This document shows, piece after piece, positions 17,801 through 25,962 of a DNA stretch of 64,000 bases; within the stretch, counting starts at the first letter, position 1; every line of letters starts with the position of its first letter. The notes beneath the pieces were generated by a model. That model had not been told where the DNA came from and made no database searches. It was given only the letters and a program-made list of their open reading frames with translations. The stretch is from Xanthomonas hortorum (GTDB lineage Bacteria; Pseudomonadota; Gammaproteobacteria; Xanthomonadales; Xanthomonadaceae): positions 4,785,001-4,849,000 of the forward strand of contig NZ_CP101417.1 of NCBI RefSeq assembly GCF_024339125.1, read 5' to 3'. Both the position numbers and the translations under genes were made by a program.

Positions 17801-18840
17801 AGGTTGCGGACTTGCACAGCCGCGAGCAGCCGACCACGGCGCAAGCCTCGGATGCGCACCACGATGCGTCTGCGCACCAGCGTGAGGCGGTGCACGCGGA
17901 CCTGGCCCAGGTAGCGAATCCGCCTACCGCGCCACCACTCGCCACACCGGTTGCCGCAGAACGCAGCGACGACCAACTGGCGCGGATGCCGCAGGCACCA
18001 GCACAGGAAGCACCAGATACCCCTGCAGCGTTGCCATTGTCCGGCCACCTCGTGCAAGCGGCAGGGCCATCGCTGGACATGCCGGCCGCTGGCCGCTCCA
18101 CCGACACGGCCGGAGCGCGCCAGCCGCTTTCTGTGCCCCAGGCAGATGAGCAGGATTCTTCTGCCATCGCTGTACTCGCAGATCCGGACTCTTGGGAGGA
18201 AATAACGCGCTCCATGCGAGAGCTGCGCATCCAGATCGAACAGGATCTGGAAACAGAAACCCGCGTCGCAGAAGCACGGCAGGCGCGTATGGAGCGTGGT
18301 GAGCAGCCGTTTACCGAGTTGGAACTTCGTGATGGGTACGATCCGAATGGCCCCTCTGCGATGAGACAACCGGGGCTCGCACCGACACGCGCTGCGCCGC
18401 AACGCGATGCCGATAGCACTGTTGTGCAAACGGCTGGCGAGCAGGACGATCGGGCACCGCCTACGCGCAAGAACATCACCGGCGATCCCGATGTGGATGA
18501 TCTGCTGTACGCCCTCGATTCCAAGAACGATCTTGCGATCGAACAGGCATTGAGCCGGGTCGCCAACAGCGCGCATAGCAATGCCCTTGCACAGCAGGGC
18601 CACGAACATCTTGAAGCCAAGGCGCAGCAGGAAGCACAGGAGCAGGTGACTGCACGCCAGGCGCTGGGCATGGACGTCTCGACAGAGGTCCAGACCAGCC
18701 GTGGCCCGGTGATGGTAATGACGCTGCCGCAGTTCGCCAACAATCCCGCAATGCAAAGCGGGCCACAGGGTGACGGCGGTGGTGGCGGAGACGGCGGTGG
18801 GGGTGGAGGTGCTGGTGGCGGTGGTGGTGGCGGCGGATAG
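14854..18840 (+). CDS. 1328-aa protein with N-terminal AHH-type (HNH/Endo VII) nuclease signature and Gln-rich tail
   Basis: The first ~75 residues carry an AHH-like nuclease pattern: SHH (H11, H12), VSVNRLYLP-type loop (N41 to P46), then SPHRGRTRSSY (H60 R61 G62 Y68). A region of about 150 helical residues follows, then a Gly/Ala-rich hydrophobic segment (about 290-375, e.g. GGTAAAYALGSSGAGPMVLIAADAY) that could insert in a membrane. Two repeats around a WxxDG(R/H) motif follow (TDRDGTHWSFDGRAW; DWRRDASDGHWHRQ). A strongly Gln/Ala/Glu-rich, probably coiled-coil stretch spans about 745-930, and the protein ends in a poly-Gly tail. A GGATCGAGGG ribosome site precedes ATG 14854. The nuclease at the N-terminus is unusual, since polymorphic toxins normally carry it at the C-terminus. 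No XVIPCD type IV secretion signal is seen. A toxin role is inferred from the nuclease and the adjacent Imm11-like gene only. Confidence 0.7.
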   Translation: MPANSVILQSHHVIEQSLIQRHPLLVELVNHGLIDEHTSVNRLYLPVDGKLAEAIETSPHRGRTRSSYTRGIVETLNSISDTSDGLAALDGDPIALQKVATQVTELQDTLKVALINGDVFTTTPDRLTKVEANAQNQRTFSDLKQYSAEHAGQLKALRSMSEVESEWAAITHSEHRISAVIGAAKDTSSNLVAAPGDPVVREIAGREEFRLAIAHAEQAGRVTLSRSNAALVQEVLDDTPSNIGGAARSIRQVAGAAPQPYTPLSQRGFATAELLAGDLSAGQALRGAGLLATAADTVVTGQRATRFLGQDNPLAAQSELAHFAGRNVGGWAGGTAAAYALGSSGAGPMVLIAADAYFMTKAGEKAAELLDNRAIYQQTDRDGTHWSFDGRAWAREGIADTTRDGVNNPTSTPIVASYEKARELNYQATNTAAALALKDAPAPADPYRQPANATDRPSLSTADWRRDASDGHWHRQVKTEISGANDRGSYVQETALPPRAAELDAQAQDIIARNIANSPGAIAARYELAHHRSGWAADGLPMSPAVLQALPDPDALTASNGQHYYRDIEGRWTTNGDPPDGNRVLELDTTRAMLQPALAEQTQAIAAIQQSPQELQGEQTLYRYRIVGTELQPQWREAIELATQRTREAEGLAGDGAMQLQRGPGGQFGADSPIAHLQRGPDGVERVAALTSTEDIRQALQEVQARQQPGAPTQQLASMSRPTDGSADSDTSSSNASSSPQLVMDMQVRMQAASAAQARQERDQQERQTQDQQLAQARAHALQEQTSQEDRAQSSQALQAHALQELRQQESQQLEQQERQAQDAQQREQAQRQVHDTQQREQSQQQAQETQQREQETRQAQDAQQSQQERLQAQDVQHPEQPPLQAQAAPQREQEPAKDGVLREPPLHTQGTSPREPEQRSTQDDVAQQPQKQQAEHGQAHATDVAQQRMQGQQAQEERSHEAPQQTAQSAAIAPTSPADLQQVADLHSREQPTTAQASDAHHDASAHQREAVHADLAQVANPPTAPPLATPVAAERSDDQLARMPQAPAQEAPDTPAALPLSGHLVQAAGPSLDMPAAGRSTDTAGARQPLSVPQADEQDSSAIAVLADPDSWEEITRSMRELRIQIEQDLETETRVAEARQARMERGEQPFTELELRDGYDPNGPSAMRQPGLAPTRAAPQRDADSTVVQTAGEQDDRAPPTRKNITGDPDVDDLLYALDSKNDLAIEQALSRVANSAHSNALAQQGHEHLEAKAQQEAQEQVTARQALGMDVSTEVQTSRGPVMVMTLPQFANNPAMQSGPQGDGGGGGDGGGGGGAGGGGGGGG

Positions 18841-18880
18841 CCGGAACACGTGCAGCGAGTCGAATCATCAAGAGAACACT

Positions 18881-19516
18881 ATGGACATGCAGAACACCTC
18901 AGAGCTGCCCGATGCCAACGAGTCGGAACGCGCAATGAAAGAATCGATCAAGGCGATGGCAGCGGTGATCGGGGCGCTGCAGCGGCGAGAGCATGCACTG
19001 GAAGATCTAGTCCGGGAGCAGCTGCAGCTGCTTCAGATCGCGGTCAAAAACGCCGATCAGCGCGTCAATCGTGTGGTTGAGAACGCACTTCCCCGGCTGA
19101 CGCAATTGAGCAATCAGGCGCTGACGCAGACGCTGGAACCGGTGGCCGAGCGATTCAACAAGAAGATGGCAAATGCAGAGCAGGCGGTCCAGCAGGCCAC
19201 TCAGCGCTATACACAGGCACAGCACTCCCTGGAAACAACGACAACGCGGCGCATGTGGATCGCGTCACTTGCCCTGCTGGTGTCAGGCGTCATGAGTGTG
19301 ATCGTCGCAGGCTACGCGCTTTACAGCACGAAGGAGGCTATGACAGAGGCGGCACAGCGCCGGGCTGAAATCGCATTTCTGGATCGTCTCGCACGTGCCA
19401 ACCTCGTTGCCTGTGGCAAAGACAGGCTGTGCGCCGAGATCGACAAGAAAGGACCGCGCTATGGCGATGGCGGTCAATATCGTCTCATCACCTTGCGCAA
19501 TGCCGCGACGCGCTGA
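18881..19516 (+). CDS. Coiled-coil protein with one membrane segment
   Basis: A 211-aa protein starting 40 bp after the nuclease-like gene, with AAGAGA before the ATG. Residues 15-135 are a long helix of heptad character (RREHALEDLVREQLQLLQIAVKNADQR, then ANAEQAVQQATQRYTQAQ). One membrane segment (WIASLALLVSGVMSVIVAGYALY, about 148-170) and a short soluble C-terminus with two cysteines follow. No family is recognised. Shared direction and close spacing suggest co-expression with the nuclease-like gene, perhaps as a membrane partner. Confidence 0.7.
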   Translation: MDMQNTSELPDANESERAMKESIKAMAAVIGALQRREHALEDLVREQLQLLQIAVKNADQRVNRVVENALPRLTQLSNQALTQTLEPVAERFNKKMANAEQAVQQATQRYTQAQHSLETTTTRRMWIASLALLVSGVMSVIVAGYALYSTKEAMTEAAQRRAEIAFLDRLARANLVACGKDRLCAEIDKKGPRYGDGGQYRLITLRNAATR

Positions 19517-19588
19517 GCGACATAAGACCTACAACCATCACAACCCTTGTCACTAATGAGCTAGCCACGAAATCAGACGGATGAATCT

Positions 19589-20203
19589 ATGAGCGAACCT
19601 TTAACAATAGGCGTAATCGCGGCAGTCGCGTCGCTTGCAGGATCACTTGCCGGCGCAAGCATTCCCACCACACTCTCGTGGTGGCTTCATCGGCAACAGA
19701 AAAACGCGGACGTTGGGTACCTAGCTGTGACAGTTGGGGCGATCCTTGATCGATACATTGGCGGTTGTATTGATGTCATGTATGACGACGGCGTCTTTGA
19801 CGCTGACGGGCAATTAGTCGCAAGAGTTTCGTCACCCAAGTTGGAGCTTGGATCCTTAGACGTGAACTGGCGCTCCATTCCCGTCACGTTATTAGATCGC
19901 GTTTTTGCCATCCCAAATGCTCAGCTGTTGGTGCAAGATCGACTTGCCTGGGAGGCCGATTTCGATGATTATCCGATCCTCGTGCGACAAATCGAGTATG
20001 GAACCTTGGCCGAAACGGCCTTGCGCGTGGTCAATGCACTGCGAGAGCATGCACGACTACCGGTTAGCCCTGAAGGTCGGCTTGACTACTCAGGAATGAT
20101 TGCAAAACACATGCCCAAGCTAGTCGAGAAGCAACAAAAGATTGAGCAGCAGCAGTGGACTCCGATATTTCAGCAGAACGAAGCCGCCCCGGAGGGCGGC
20201 TAA
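19589..20203 (+). CDS. Membrane-anchored protein of unknown function
   Basis: A 204-aa protein with one N-terminal membrane segment (about 7-30, GVIAAVASLAGSLAGASIPTTLSWWL). A soluble domain rich in acidic and aromatic residues follows, with no motif I recognise. The gene closes the accessory block and ends in a hairpin that overlaps its last codons. It reads as a single-pass protein with a cytosolic domain. Confidence 0.65.
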   Translation: MSEPLTIGVIAAVASLAGSLAGASIPTTLSWWLHRQQKNADVGYLAVTVGAILDRYIGGCIDVMYDDGVFDADGQLVARVSSPKLELGSLDVNWRSIPVTLLDRVFAIPNAQLLVQDRLAWEADFDDYPILVRQIEYGTLAETALRVVNALREHARLPVSPEGRLDYSGMIAKHMPKLVEKQQKIEQQQWTPIFQQNEAAPEGG

Positions 20204-20222
20204 ATAATCATTACGATTTTTT
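20183..20222 (+). terminator. Rho-independent terminator closing the cargo block
   Basis: GCCGCCC-CGGA-GGGCGGC (20183-20200) is followed at a short distance by a T-run (20217-20222). The stem overlaps the final codons of the upstream gene. It separates the plus-strand cargo from the minus-strand methyltransferase. Confidence 0.7.
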
Positions 20223-20229
20223 GTAGTGC

Positions 20230-20940
20230 TTACATCTGAGAAATTCGGTTATTGGTGACCTCAGCATAGTGCTCAGTCTTCTCCACGCCGGTCCAGCAAT
20301 AGCCTTCCAGCTCAGCAGCCACCAACGTAGTGCCGCTGCCAGCAAACGGATCGAGCACGCGCCCACCCGTCTCGCAGATTCGTACCAGCTGCCGCATCAA
20401 CTCGGTGGGCTTACCGGTCAGGTGATGCTTGTCGGCCTTACGCACCGACTCACGGATGACACCCGGCAACACCGGCGCACGGCGATCCAACGGCATGTTG
20501 CCCTTGCTGCCCCACACGATGTATTCGGCTTGATTGCGGAAGCGCCCCAGTTGCGGCCGCACGCCCTCGGTCTTGTCCCAGACAGTGATGCCGCGCCAGG
20601 TGAAGCCGGCGATCTGGAGCGCGTCGGTGGTTAGCGGCAGCTGCCGCCAGTCGGTGAACAGCAGCACCGGCGCACCGTCCTTGAGCACGCGCGCGCACTC
20701 GGACAACCACAGGTGCATCCACTTCAGGTGCGAGCGTTGGTCGCGCTCGTCGCCAACAAAGTCGGCATGCAGTTGCGCGCCACCGCCCTGGACGTACTTC
20801 TGCGATGGCGGCTTGGCCCGTGCCGCAGCAGTGAGACCGCCGCTGGCATACGGCGGATCAGTGATCAGCGCGTCGAACGAATTGGCTTCGAGCGTGGGCA
20901 GGATGGTCAGGGCGTCGCCCTGTAGGAGCTGGTTTTTCAT
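20230..20940 (-). CDS. Phage DNA methyltransferase (beta-class, N6-adenine or N4-cytosine)
   Basis: A 236-aa enzyme with the catalytic motif IV DPPY (residues 28-31) before the AdoMet-binding motif I DPFAGSGTT (197-205), the beta-class order. TWRGITVWDK and NQAEYIVWGSKG are typical of phage-borne members. No restriction partner lies nearby, so it is a solitary enzyme likely to protect phage DNA. The start at 20940 lies inside the com-like gene (83-nt overlap in another frame), recalling the phage Mu com-mom arrangement. It is last in the minus-strand operon of packaging genes, so it should be made late. Confidence 0.9.
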   Translation of the reverse strand: MKNQLLQGDALTILPTLEANSFDALITDPPYASGGLTAAARAKPPSQKYVQGGGAQLHADFVGDERDQRSHLKWMHLWLSECARVLKDGAPVLLFTDWRQLPLTTDALQIAGFTWRGITVWDKTEGVRPQLGRFRNQAEYIVWGSKGNMPLDRRAPVLPGVIRESVRKADKHHLTGKPTELMRQLVRICETGGRVLDPFAGSGTTLVAAELEGYCWTGVEKTEHYAEVTNNRISQM

Positions 20941-21103
20941 GGTGAGAGCCTTCTTGGATTCGCTCGCGGCGATCGGAGGTGAGGCTCTCGGCCTTCAGGT
21001 GATTGAGCGTGCCGCAACGCGGGCACTTGATTTGGATTTCATCGAAGGCACCGGCCTTGCACAGCAGGCGGGCGCATTCACCACAACGGAGGTTCTTGAG
21101 CAT
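20858..21103 (-). CDS. Com-like zinc-finger regulator
   Basis: An 81-aa protein whose first 35 residues match phage Mu Com: LRCGECARLLCKAGAFDEIQ, then IKCPRCGTLN, with a zinc site made by C7, C10, C27 and C30. Mu Com binds the com-mom transcript and opens a hairpin that hides the mom ribosome site. Here the gene overlaps the start of a methyltransferase gene by 83 nt, so the same type of translational control is likely. The C-terminal half after residue 45 is read from the overlap and is probably unstructured. The ATG lies 25 bp after the portal gene. Confidence 0.88.
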   Translation of the reverse strand: MLKNLRCGECARLLCKAGAFDEIQIKCPRCGTLNHLKAESLTSDRRERIQEGSHHEKPAPTGRRPDHPAHARSQFVRRADH

Positions 21104-21128
21104 TGCGTGGTCTTGCGGTGGGAAAGGA

Positions 21129-22142
21129 TTACGCCGCCGCTGGCGGCGCGTAGGGGGTGAACGCGATCACCTCATCGCCCACCCAGTCATTGATCTTCAA
21201 CATGCGGGCCTGCAGAGGTTCCAGCTCGTTGGCGGCCCACACGGCAGCGGCCTCGCGGATCGACCCGAAACCGCCAGCGTTCTGCGGCACGATTCCCATG
21301 AGTTGCGGCGGGATCCGCAGCGCGGCCAGCATGTCGTCGCGGGTGATGCCCTTGATGCCGCTGAACTCGTCCTTGGCCGCCACCTCGCTGACCGGGATCA
21401 GCTTCAGGCCATCCTTGTTGCCGCCGGGCGAGTACAGGAACAGATTGCGGAAGTTGCCCGGCCCCTTGGCGCCCTTCATGGCGTTGCGTAGCGCATCGAC
21501 GTCTTCCTGGCTCTGCTGCGGGTCGGTCAGGTACAGGATGAAACCGGCGTGCGAGCCGTTGTTGTAGTACTTGCGGCGGAACAGCGTGGCCGACTCATTG
21601 AGCAGCGCGGACTGCATGGCCGGCATCCACTCGGGCAGGCCGTAGAGTTCTTGATCGACATCGGCTTCGCGCAGCTGGAACACGCTGCCCGGCTCGAACA
21701 CGTGTTCGTCGTGCCAAGTGCGCACTTGGAAGTACTCGCCCTCGGTGATGCCGCGCCGCATGTACTTGGACAGCGGCGCAGCCAGCGACAACGCACCGCC
21801 CATGCGGTTGCGCCGCCGCTCAAGGTAGCCATTGCCCAGGGTGATCCAGTCCAGCGACAGCTGCTCGAAGGCCTCGCGCGTGAGCAACCGGTGCGGCTTG
21901 AAGGTGCGCGCCAGCATATTGCGCTTGAAGATCAGCCCGGACTGCAGGAACGGATTGCTGCGCGTGGTCTTGGACAGACCATCCAGCGCCACGGGCGGCT
22001 CGTACCAACGCCCGTTCTGCCAGCACTCCAGATAGTCCAGCACGCCGCGCCCATCGAGCACCGGCGTCGGGTCACCAAAGGTGAACGCCTCGGTGCGTGC
22101 GGGCACTGCTGGCGCGGTGGCGGGCAGCTGGTCGGTCAACAT
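21129..22142 (-). CDS. Q: Phage portal protein (P2 gpQ type)
   Basis: A 337-aa portal protein of the P2/PBSX family: FGDPTPVLDGRGVLDYLECW at the N-terminus, NPFLQSGLIFKRNML, ERRRNRMG, HVFEPGSVFQLREADVDQELYGLPEWMPAMQS, FRRKYYNNGSHAGFILYL, and KDEFSGIKGITRDDMLAALRIPPQLMGI. Twelve copies form the ring at the head vertex through which DNA passes. The start ATG 22142 overlaps the terminase stop as TGATG, and GGAGATCTCTTG precedes it. It is part of the minus-strand P-Q-com-methyltransferase operon. Confidence 0.95.
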   Translation of the reverse strand: MLTDQLPATAPAVPARTEAFTFGDPTPVLDGRGVLDYLECWQNGRWYEPPVALDGLSKTTRSNPFLQSGLIFKRNMLARTFKPHRLLTREAFEQLSLDWITLGNGYLERRRNRMGGALSLAAPLSKYMRRGITEGEYFQVRTWHDEHVFEPGSVFQLREADVDQELYGLPEWMPAMQSALLNESATLFRRKYYNNGSHAGFILYLTDPQQSQEDVDALRNAMKGAKGPGNFRNLFLYSPGGNKDGLKLIPVSEVAAKDEFSGIKGITRDDMLAALRIPPQLMGIVPQNAGGFGSIREAAAVWAANELEPLQARMLKINDWVGDEVIAFTPYAPPAAA

Positions 22143-23905
22143 CAAGAGATCTCCATGAAGCCGGAATTGCGCGCGGTGCGCCCTTCCAGCGGTTCGTTCT
22201 GCAGCGCGTGGAACAGTGCCCACGCCAGGTCCGCGTGGCCGGTCTCTTCCGAGCGGCCAGCGGTGAAGGTGGATTGCCGGCCGCTGGCCGTCATGGTCTT
22301 GCGGATGGCCATCAACGACTGCGCCACGTCGGTCCAGCCGGCGTCGAACTCCAGTCGCCCGTTGTGGATCACATCGAACGCCTTGAGCACCAGGCGCGTC
22401 TTGACCTCGGGCGAGTAGCTGAAGGTGACCAGATTCGGGAAGAACTGCTTCACCAGCTGCGCCACGCCGCTGCCCATGCCGGTGGTGTCGATGCCGATGT
22501 AGGTCACCCAGTACCGGCGCGTGATGCGCTCGATCTCGGCGGCCTGCTTGGCAAAGTCCATGCCCCGGAACTGGATGCGCTCCAGCAGCCGGAACTTGCC
22601 GCCAGGCTGCTGCGGTGGCGCCAGCACGACCAGGCCGGCGGTGTCGCCCGTCTCGGCCGGGTCATAGCCGATCCACACCGCGCGATCGCCGTAGGGGCGC
22701 GCGGCGAACGGTTTGTAGTCCTGGCCCCACTCGACCCAGCTGTCGACCATGCACGGCTGCAGCATCGCCAGCGGGAAGATGCTGGCACCGTCGTCGACGA
22801 ACTCGCACATCAACAGGTTGGCGAACGCGTCCGGGCTGTATTCCTCGCGCAGCTCGTCGATGTCGAACAGGTCGCAGCCACGGCGCTGAGCGTCGAGGAT
22901 GTTGACGATCTGCCGCCACGCCCGGTCCTGGCAACGGCGCCCGCCGGCCAGCGCATCGTGCGAGACATCGATCTGGATCCGCTGCGCGGCGGGCTTGCCC
23001 TTGTTGCGGCGCTCGCCGGTCCAGAATGTGTAGGCCTCATGGGCCATGCTCGACGGCGTGCTGAAGTAGGTCTTGCGCCACTTCTTGTGCATCGCCATGC
23101 CGCTGGCGACCTTGTTCAACTCGTTGAAGCCGTAGGTCCAGAAGAATTCGTCGAAGTAGAAATTGCCGTGGTAGCCCTGCGCGGTGCGCGCATTGGTGCC
23201 CAGGAAGAACAGTTCGGCGCCGTTGGGGAACACGATGCTGTCGCCGCCGGACAGCGTCTCGTCGATCGTCTCGCGCACGAACTGCTGCATGTAGCCGCGA
23301 AACAGATGCGCCTGCGCCTTGGACGCACTGAGAAAGATCTGATTGCGTCCGGTGGTGAGCGCATCGATCAGCGCCTCGCGGGCGAAGTAGAACGTTGCAC
23401 CGATCTGGCGCGATTTAAGGATGATGCGGGTGCGCTCGTTGCTGGCCCGGTACCAGTCGCGCTGGTAATCGAAGCAGCCGTCGATGAACGCGGTGGTCAG
23501 CTGCTCGACCTGTTCCTCAGTGAAATCGTTGCGCTTGGGCTTCTTCTTCGGCGCGGCGTTGCGGTTCGCCACAGCGGGATTTAAGTCGGCCTCGTTGCCG
23601 CCGCTCTGATAGCGCTGGATGCGCGCCTGGCGCTCCAGCTGCCGATGCAGCAGATCGATTTCTTTGAAGTCGCCGCCGGACTTTTCCGGCTTCATGATCA
23701 GCACAACCAAGCGCGCTTCCAGTGCACCACCGATGCGCTCAACGTTGTCTGCGCGATCCCACTCGTCACGCGACTTCCAGCTGTGTACAGTCTTCTCGTT
23801 CTCGCCGATGGCCTGCGCAATTTCGGTCACGCGCCATCCCATCCAGTACAGGAACTTGGCCTGTCTGCGGGTATCCATCGGGAGCTGGGTGGCAACGCTT
23901 TGCAT
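22142..23905 (-). CDS. P: Terminase large subunit, ATPase (P2 gpP type)
   Basis: A 587-aa protein. The N-terminus MDTRRQAKFLYWMGWRVTEIAQAIGENEKTVHSWKSRDEW is the gpP-type helix-turn-helix. The motor domain has an adenine-binding and Walker A-like segment ILKSRQIGATF (about 161-172), a Walker B region NFYFDEFFW, and the nuclease-fold acidic motif GYDPAETGD later. It pumps DNA into the capsid. I prefer ATG 23905 over the upstream GTG at 23926, because P2 gpP has the same short lead before its RRQ motif. It is divergent from the scaffold gene O, as in P2. Confidence 0.95.
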   Translation of the reverse strand: MQSVATQLPMDTRRQAKFLYWMGWRVTEIAQAIGENEKTVHSWKSRDEWDRADNVERIGGALEARLVVLIMKPEKSGGDFKEIDLLHRQLERQARIQRYQSGGNEADLNPAVANRNAAPKKKPKRNDFTEEQVEQLTTAFIDGCFDYQRDWYRASNERTRIILKSRQIGATFYFAREALIDALTTGRNQIFLSASKAQAHLFRGYMQQFVRETIDETLSGGDSIVFPNGAELFFLGTNARTAQGYHGNFYFDEFFWTYGFNELNKVASGMAMHKKWRKTYFSTPSSMAHEAYTFWTGERRNKGKPAAQRIQIDVSHDALAGGRRCQDRAWRQIVNILDAQRRGCDLFDIDELREEYSPDAFANLLMCEFVDDGASIFPLAMLQPCMVDSWVEWGQDYKPFAARPYGDRAVWIGYDPAETGDTAGLVVLAPPQQPGGKFRLLERIQFRGMDFAKQAAEIERITRRYWVTYIGIDTTGMGSGVAQLVKQFFPNLVTFSYSPEVKTRLVLKAFDVIHNGRLEFDAGWTDVAQSLMAIRKTMTASGRQSTFTAGRSEETGHADLAWALFHALQNEPLEGRTARNSGFMEIS

Positions 23906-24047
23906 GCCGACCAGGGTGCAGCCCACCTCTTAATCCCGACAGTTCAACGACGCGTAATCGCCTTGTTTACACGGTGATTGCGTTGCTGCGTTGTGCCTCG
24001 CGTTTGACCATGGGTCATCGCAAACGCATCCAGCGCAGAGGACACCC

Positions 24048-24890
24048 ATGTCGGGCAAGACCAAGAAGTTCCGTTCCAACTGGTTCCGTGTAGCCGTCGA
24101 AGGTGCCACCACCGATGGCCGCACAATTCAGCGCAGCTGGATCGACGACATGGCCGCGACCTACAACCGCGAGACCTACAACGCCCGCATCTGGATCGAG
24201 CACATGCGCAGCCTGCTGCCGGACTCGCCGTTCCGTGCGTATGGCGATGTCACCGCGGTCAAGGCGGAAGAGGTGGAGATCGATGGTGCCAAGCGTCTCG
24301 CGTTGTTTGCCCAGATCGAGCCGACCGCCGACCTGATCACCATCAACAAGTCCAAGCAGAAGCTCTACACCAGCATCGAAGTGCAGGAGAAGTTCGCCAA
24401 CACCGGCAAGGCGTATCTGGTCGGCCTGGCCGTGACCGATTCGCCGGCCAGCCTGGGCACCTCCATGCTCAGCTTCGCCAGCCAGAACCCCGACGCCAAC
24501 CCGCTGGCCGATCGCAAGCAGTCACCAGGCAACCTGTTCACCGTCGCCGAGGAAACCGCGCTGGAATTTAGCGAGGTCAGCGAAGGTCCGGTCGCCAACC
24601 TGCTCAGCCGGATCCGCACCGCGCTCAAGAGCGAGGACGCCACCAGCATCACCGCCGAGCAGTTCGCAGAGCTTGGCGAAGGCGTCGAAGAGATCGCCGA
24701 GCACGTGCGCGGCCAGGACGAACGCTTCAACCGCCTGCAGGCCGAACACGCCGAGCAGAAGACCAAGCACGAACAGCTGGCAAACGACCTGGCGCAGCTG
24801 CGCGAGTCGCTGTCGCAACAGCCGGACCCTGCACAGCCCGCACGCCCGGTGGTCACTGGCGGCGGCGCGGCCGTGCTGACCGACTGCTGA
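24048..24890 (+). CDS. O: Capsid scaffolding protein/protease (P2 gpO type)
   Basis: A 280-aa protein from ATG 24048 with AGAGGA upstream. The N-terminal domain (KFRSNWFRVAVEGATTDGRTIQRSWIDDMAATYN, IEHMRSLLPDSPFRAYGDVTAV) is the gpO serine-protease part. SPASLGTSMLSFA carries a likely catalytic Ser. The C-terminal part is a long acidic helix (VEEIAEHVRGQDERFNRLQAEHAEQKTKHEQL) that acts as scaffold. It guides assembly of the major capsid protein and is then cleaved. Confidence 0.95.
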   Translation: MSGKTKKFRSNWFRVAVEGATTDGRTIQRSWIDDMAATYNRETYNARIWIEHMRSLLPDSPFRAYGDVTAVKAEEVEIDGAKRLALFAQIEPTADLITINKSKQKLYTSIEVQEKFANTGKAYLVGLAVTDSPASLGTSMLSFASQNPDANPLADRKQSPGNLFTVAEETALEFSEVSEGPVANLLSRIRTALKSEDATSITAEQFAELGEGVEEIAEHVRGQDERFNRLQAEHAEQKTKHEQLANDLAQLRESLSQQPDPAQPARPVVTGGGAAVLTDC

Positions 24891-24942
24891 TCCCACACCA
24901 CCACACGCACACGCAGCCAGCGCCACACCCTTCGGAGCCACC

Positions 24943-25959
24943 ATGCAAAACGCCACCCGCCTGCAGTTCAATCAGTTCGCCGATCAGATCGCCAAGCTCA
25001 ACGGCATCACCTCCGCCTTCCATTCCTTCGCTGTCGATCCGACCGTGCAGCAGAAGCTGGAAACGCGCATGCAGGAATCCAGCGAGTTCCTGTCCAAGAT
25101 CAACATCATCCCGGTGGACGAATTGTCCGGCCAGAAAGTTGGCATTGGCGTCACCGGCAGCATTGCCAGCCGCACCGACACCGGCGCCGGCAAGACCCGC
25201 ACCCCGCGCAACGTGGCCGCGCTCGACAAGAACGAATACGTCGCCAAGAAGACCGACTTCGACACCGCCATTCCGTATGCGCTGCTCGATGCGTGGGCCA
25301 AATTCCCGGACTTCCAGGCGCGCTTGCGCGATGCCATCGTCAAGCGCCAGGCGCTGGACCGTCTGCAGATCGGCTTCAACGGCACCCATGCCGCTGCCGA
25401 CACCGACCGCGCTGCGTTCCCGCTGCTGGAGGACGTCAACATCGGTTGGATGCAGCAGTACCGCACCAACGCTGCCCAGCGCGTGCTGGCGAGCGGCAAG
25501 ACGGCTGGCAAGATGGTCATCGGCGCCGGCGATGGCGCGGACTACCGCAACCTCGATGCGCTGGTGTTCGATGTAGTGAGCAACCTGCTGGATCCGTGGC
25601 ACCGCAAGGATCCGAGCCTGGTGGTGGTGCTCGGTCGCGATCTGATGCACGACAAGTATTTCCCGATGGTCAACAAGGACCAGGCGGCCAGCGAGAAGAT
25701 CGCCACCGACCTGATCTTGAGCCAGCGCCGCGTCGGCGGCCTGCAGGTGGCCGAGGTGCCCTACCTGCCGGACGGCGCGCTGATGGTCACCTCGCTGGCG
25801 AACCTGTCGATCTACTACCAGACCGGCGGCCGTCGCCGTTACATCCAGGAAGTACCCGCACGCGATCGCATCGAGAACTACGAGTCCTCCAACGATGCCT
25901 ACGTGGTCGAGGACTACGGCCTGGGCTGCGTGGTCGAGCACATCGAGATCGAGGCCTAA
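24943..25959 (+). CDS. N: Major capsid protein (P2 gpN type)
   Basis: A 338-aa capsid protein of the P2 family: TRLQFNQFADQIAKLNGI at the N-terminus, INIIPVDELSGQKVGIGVTGSIASRTDT, YVAKKTDFDTAIPYALLDAWAKFPDF, RQALDRLQIGFNGTHAA, DPSLVVVLGRDLMHDKYFPMVN and a C-terminal YVVEDYGLGCVVEHIEIE. It forms the icosahedral shell with the HK97 fold. A GGAG ribosome site lies 7 nt before the ATG. It follows O by 52 bp. Confidence 0.96.
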   Translation: MQNATRLQFNQFADQIAKLNGITSAFHSFAVDPTVQQKLETRMQESSEFLSKINIIPVDELSGQKVGIGVTGSIASRTDTGAGKTRTPRNVAALDKNEYVAKKTDFDTAIPYALLDAWAKFPDFQARLRDAIVKRQALDRLQIGFNGTHAAADTDRAAFPLLEDVNIGWMQQYRTNAAQRVLASGKTAGKMVIGAGDGADYRNLDALVFDVVSNLLDPWHRKDPSLVVVLGRDLMHDKYFPMVNKDQAASEKIATDLILSQRRVGGLQVAEVPYLPDGALMVTSLANLSIYYQTGGRRRYIQEVPARDRIENYESSNDAYVVEDYGLGCVVEHIEIEA

Positions 25960-25962
25960 ACC

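Noticed and set aside
17070-18840. XVIPCD type IV secretion signal in the Gln-rich tail
   Set aside because: A Gln-rich C-terminal region recalls X-Tfe effectors, but I found neither the conserved XVIPCD motifs nor a matching helical domain.
17212-18849. 545-codon minus frame rich in Leu and Arg
   Set aside because: Complement of the Gln-rich coding repeat; Leu/Arg richness is a by-product of CAG/CAA codons read backwards.
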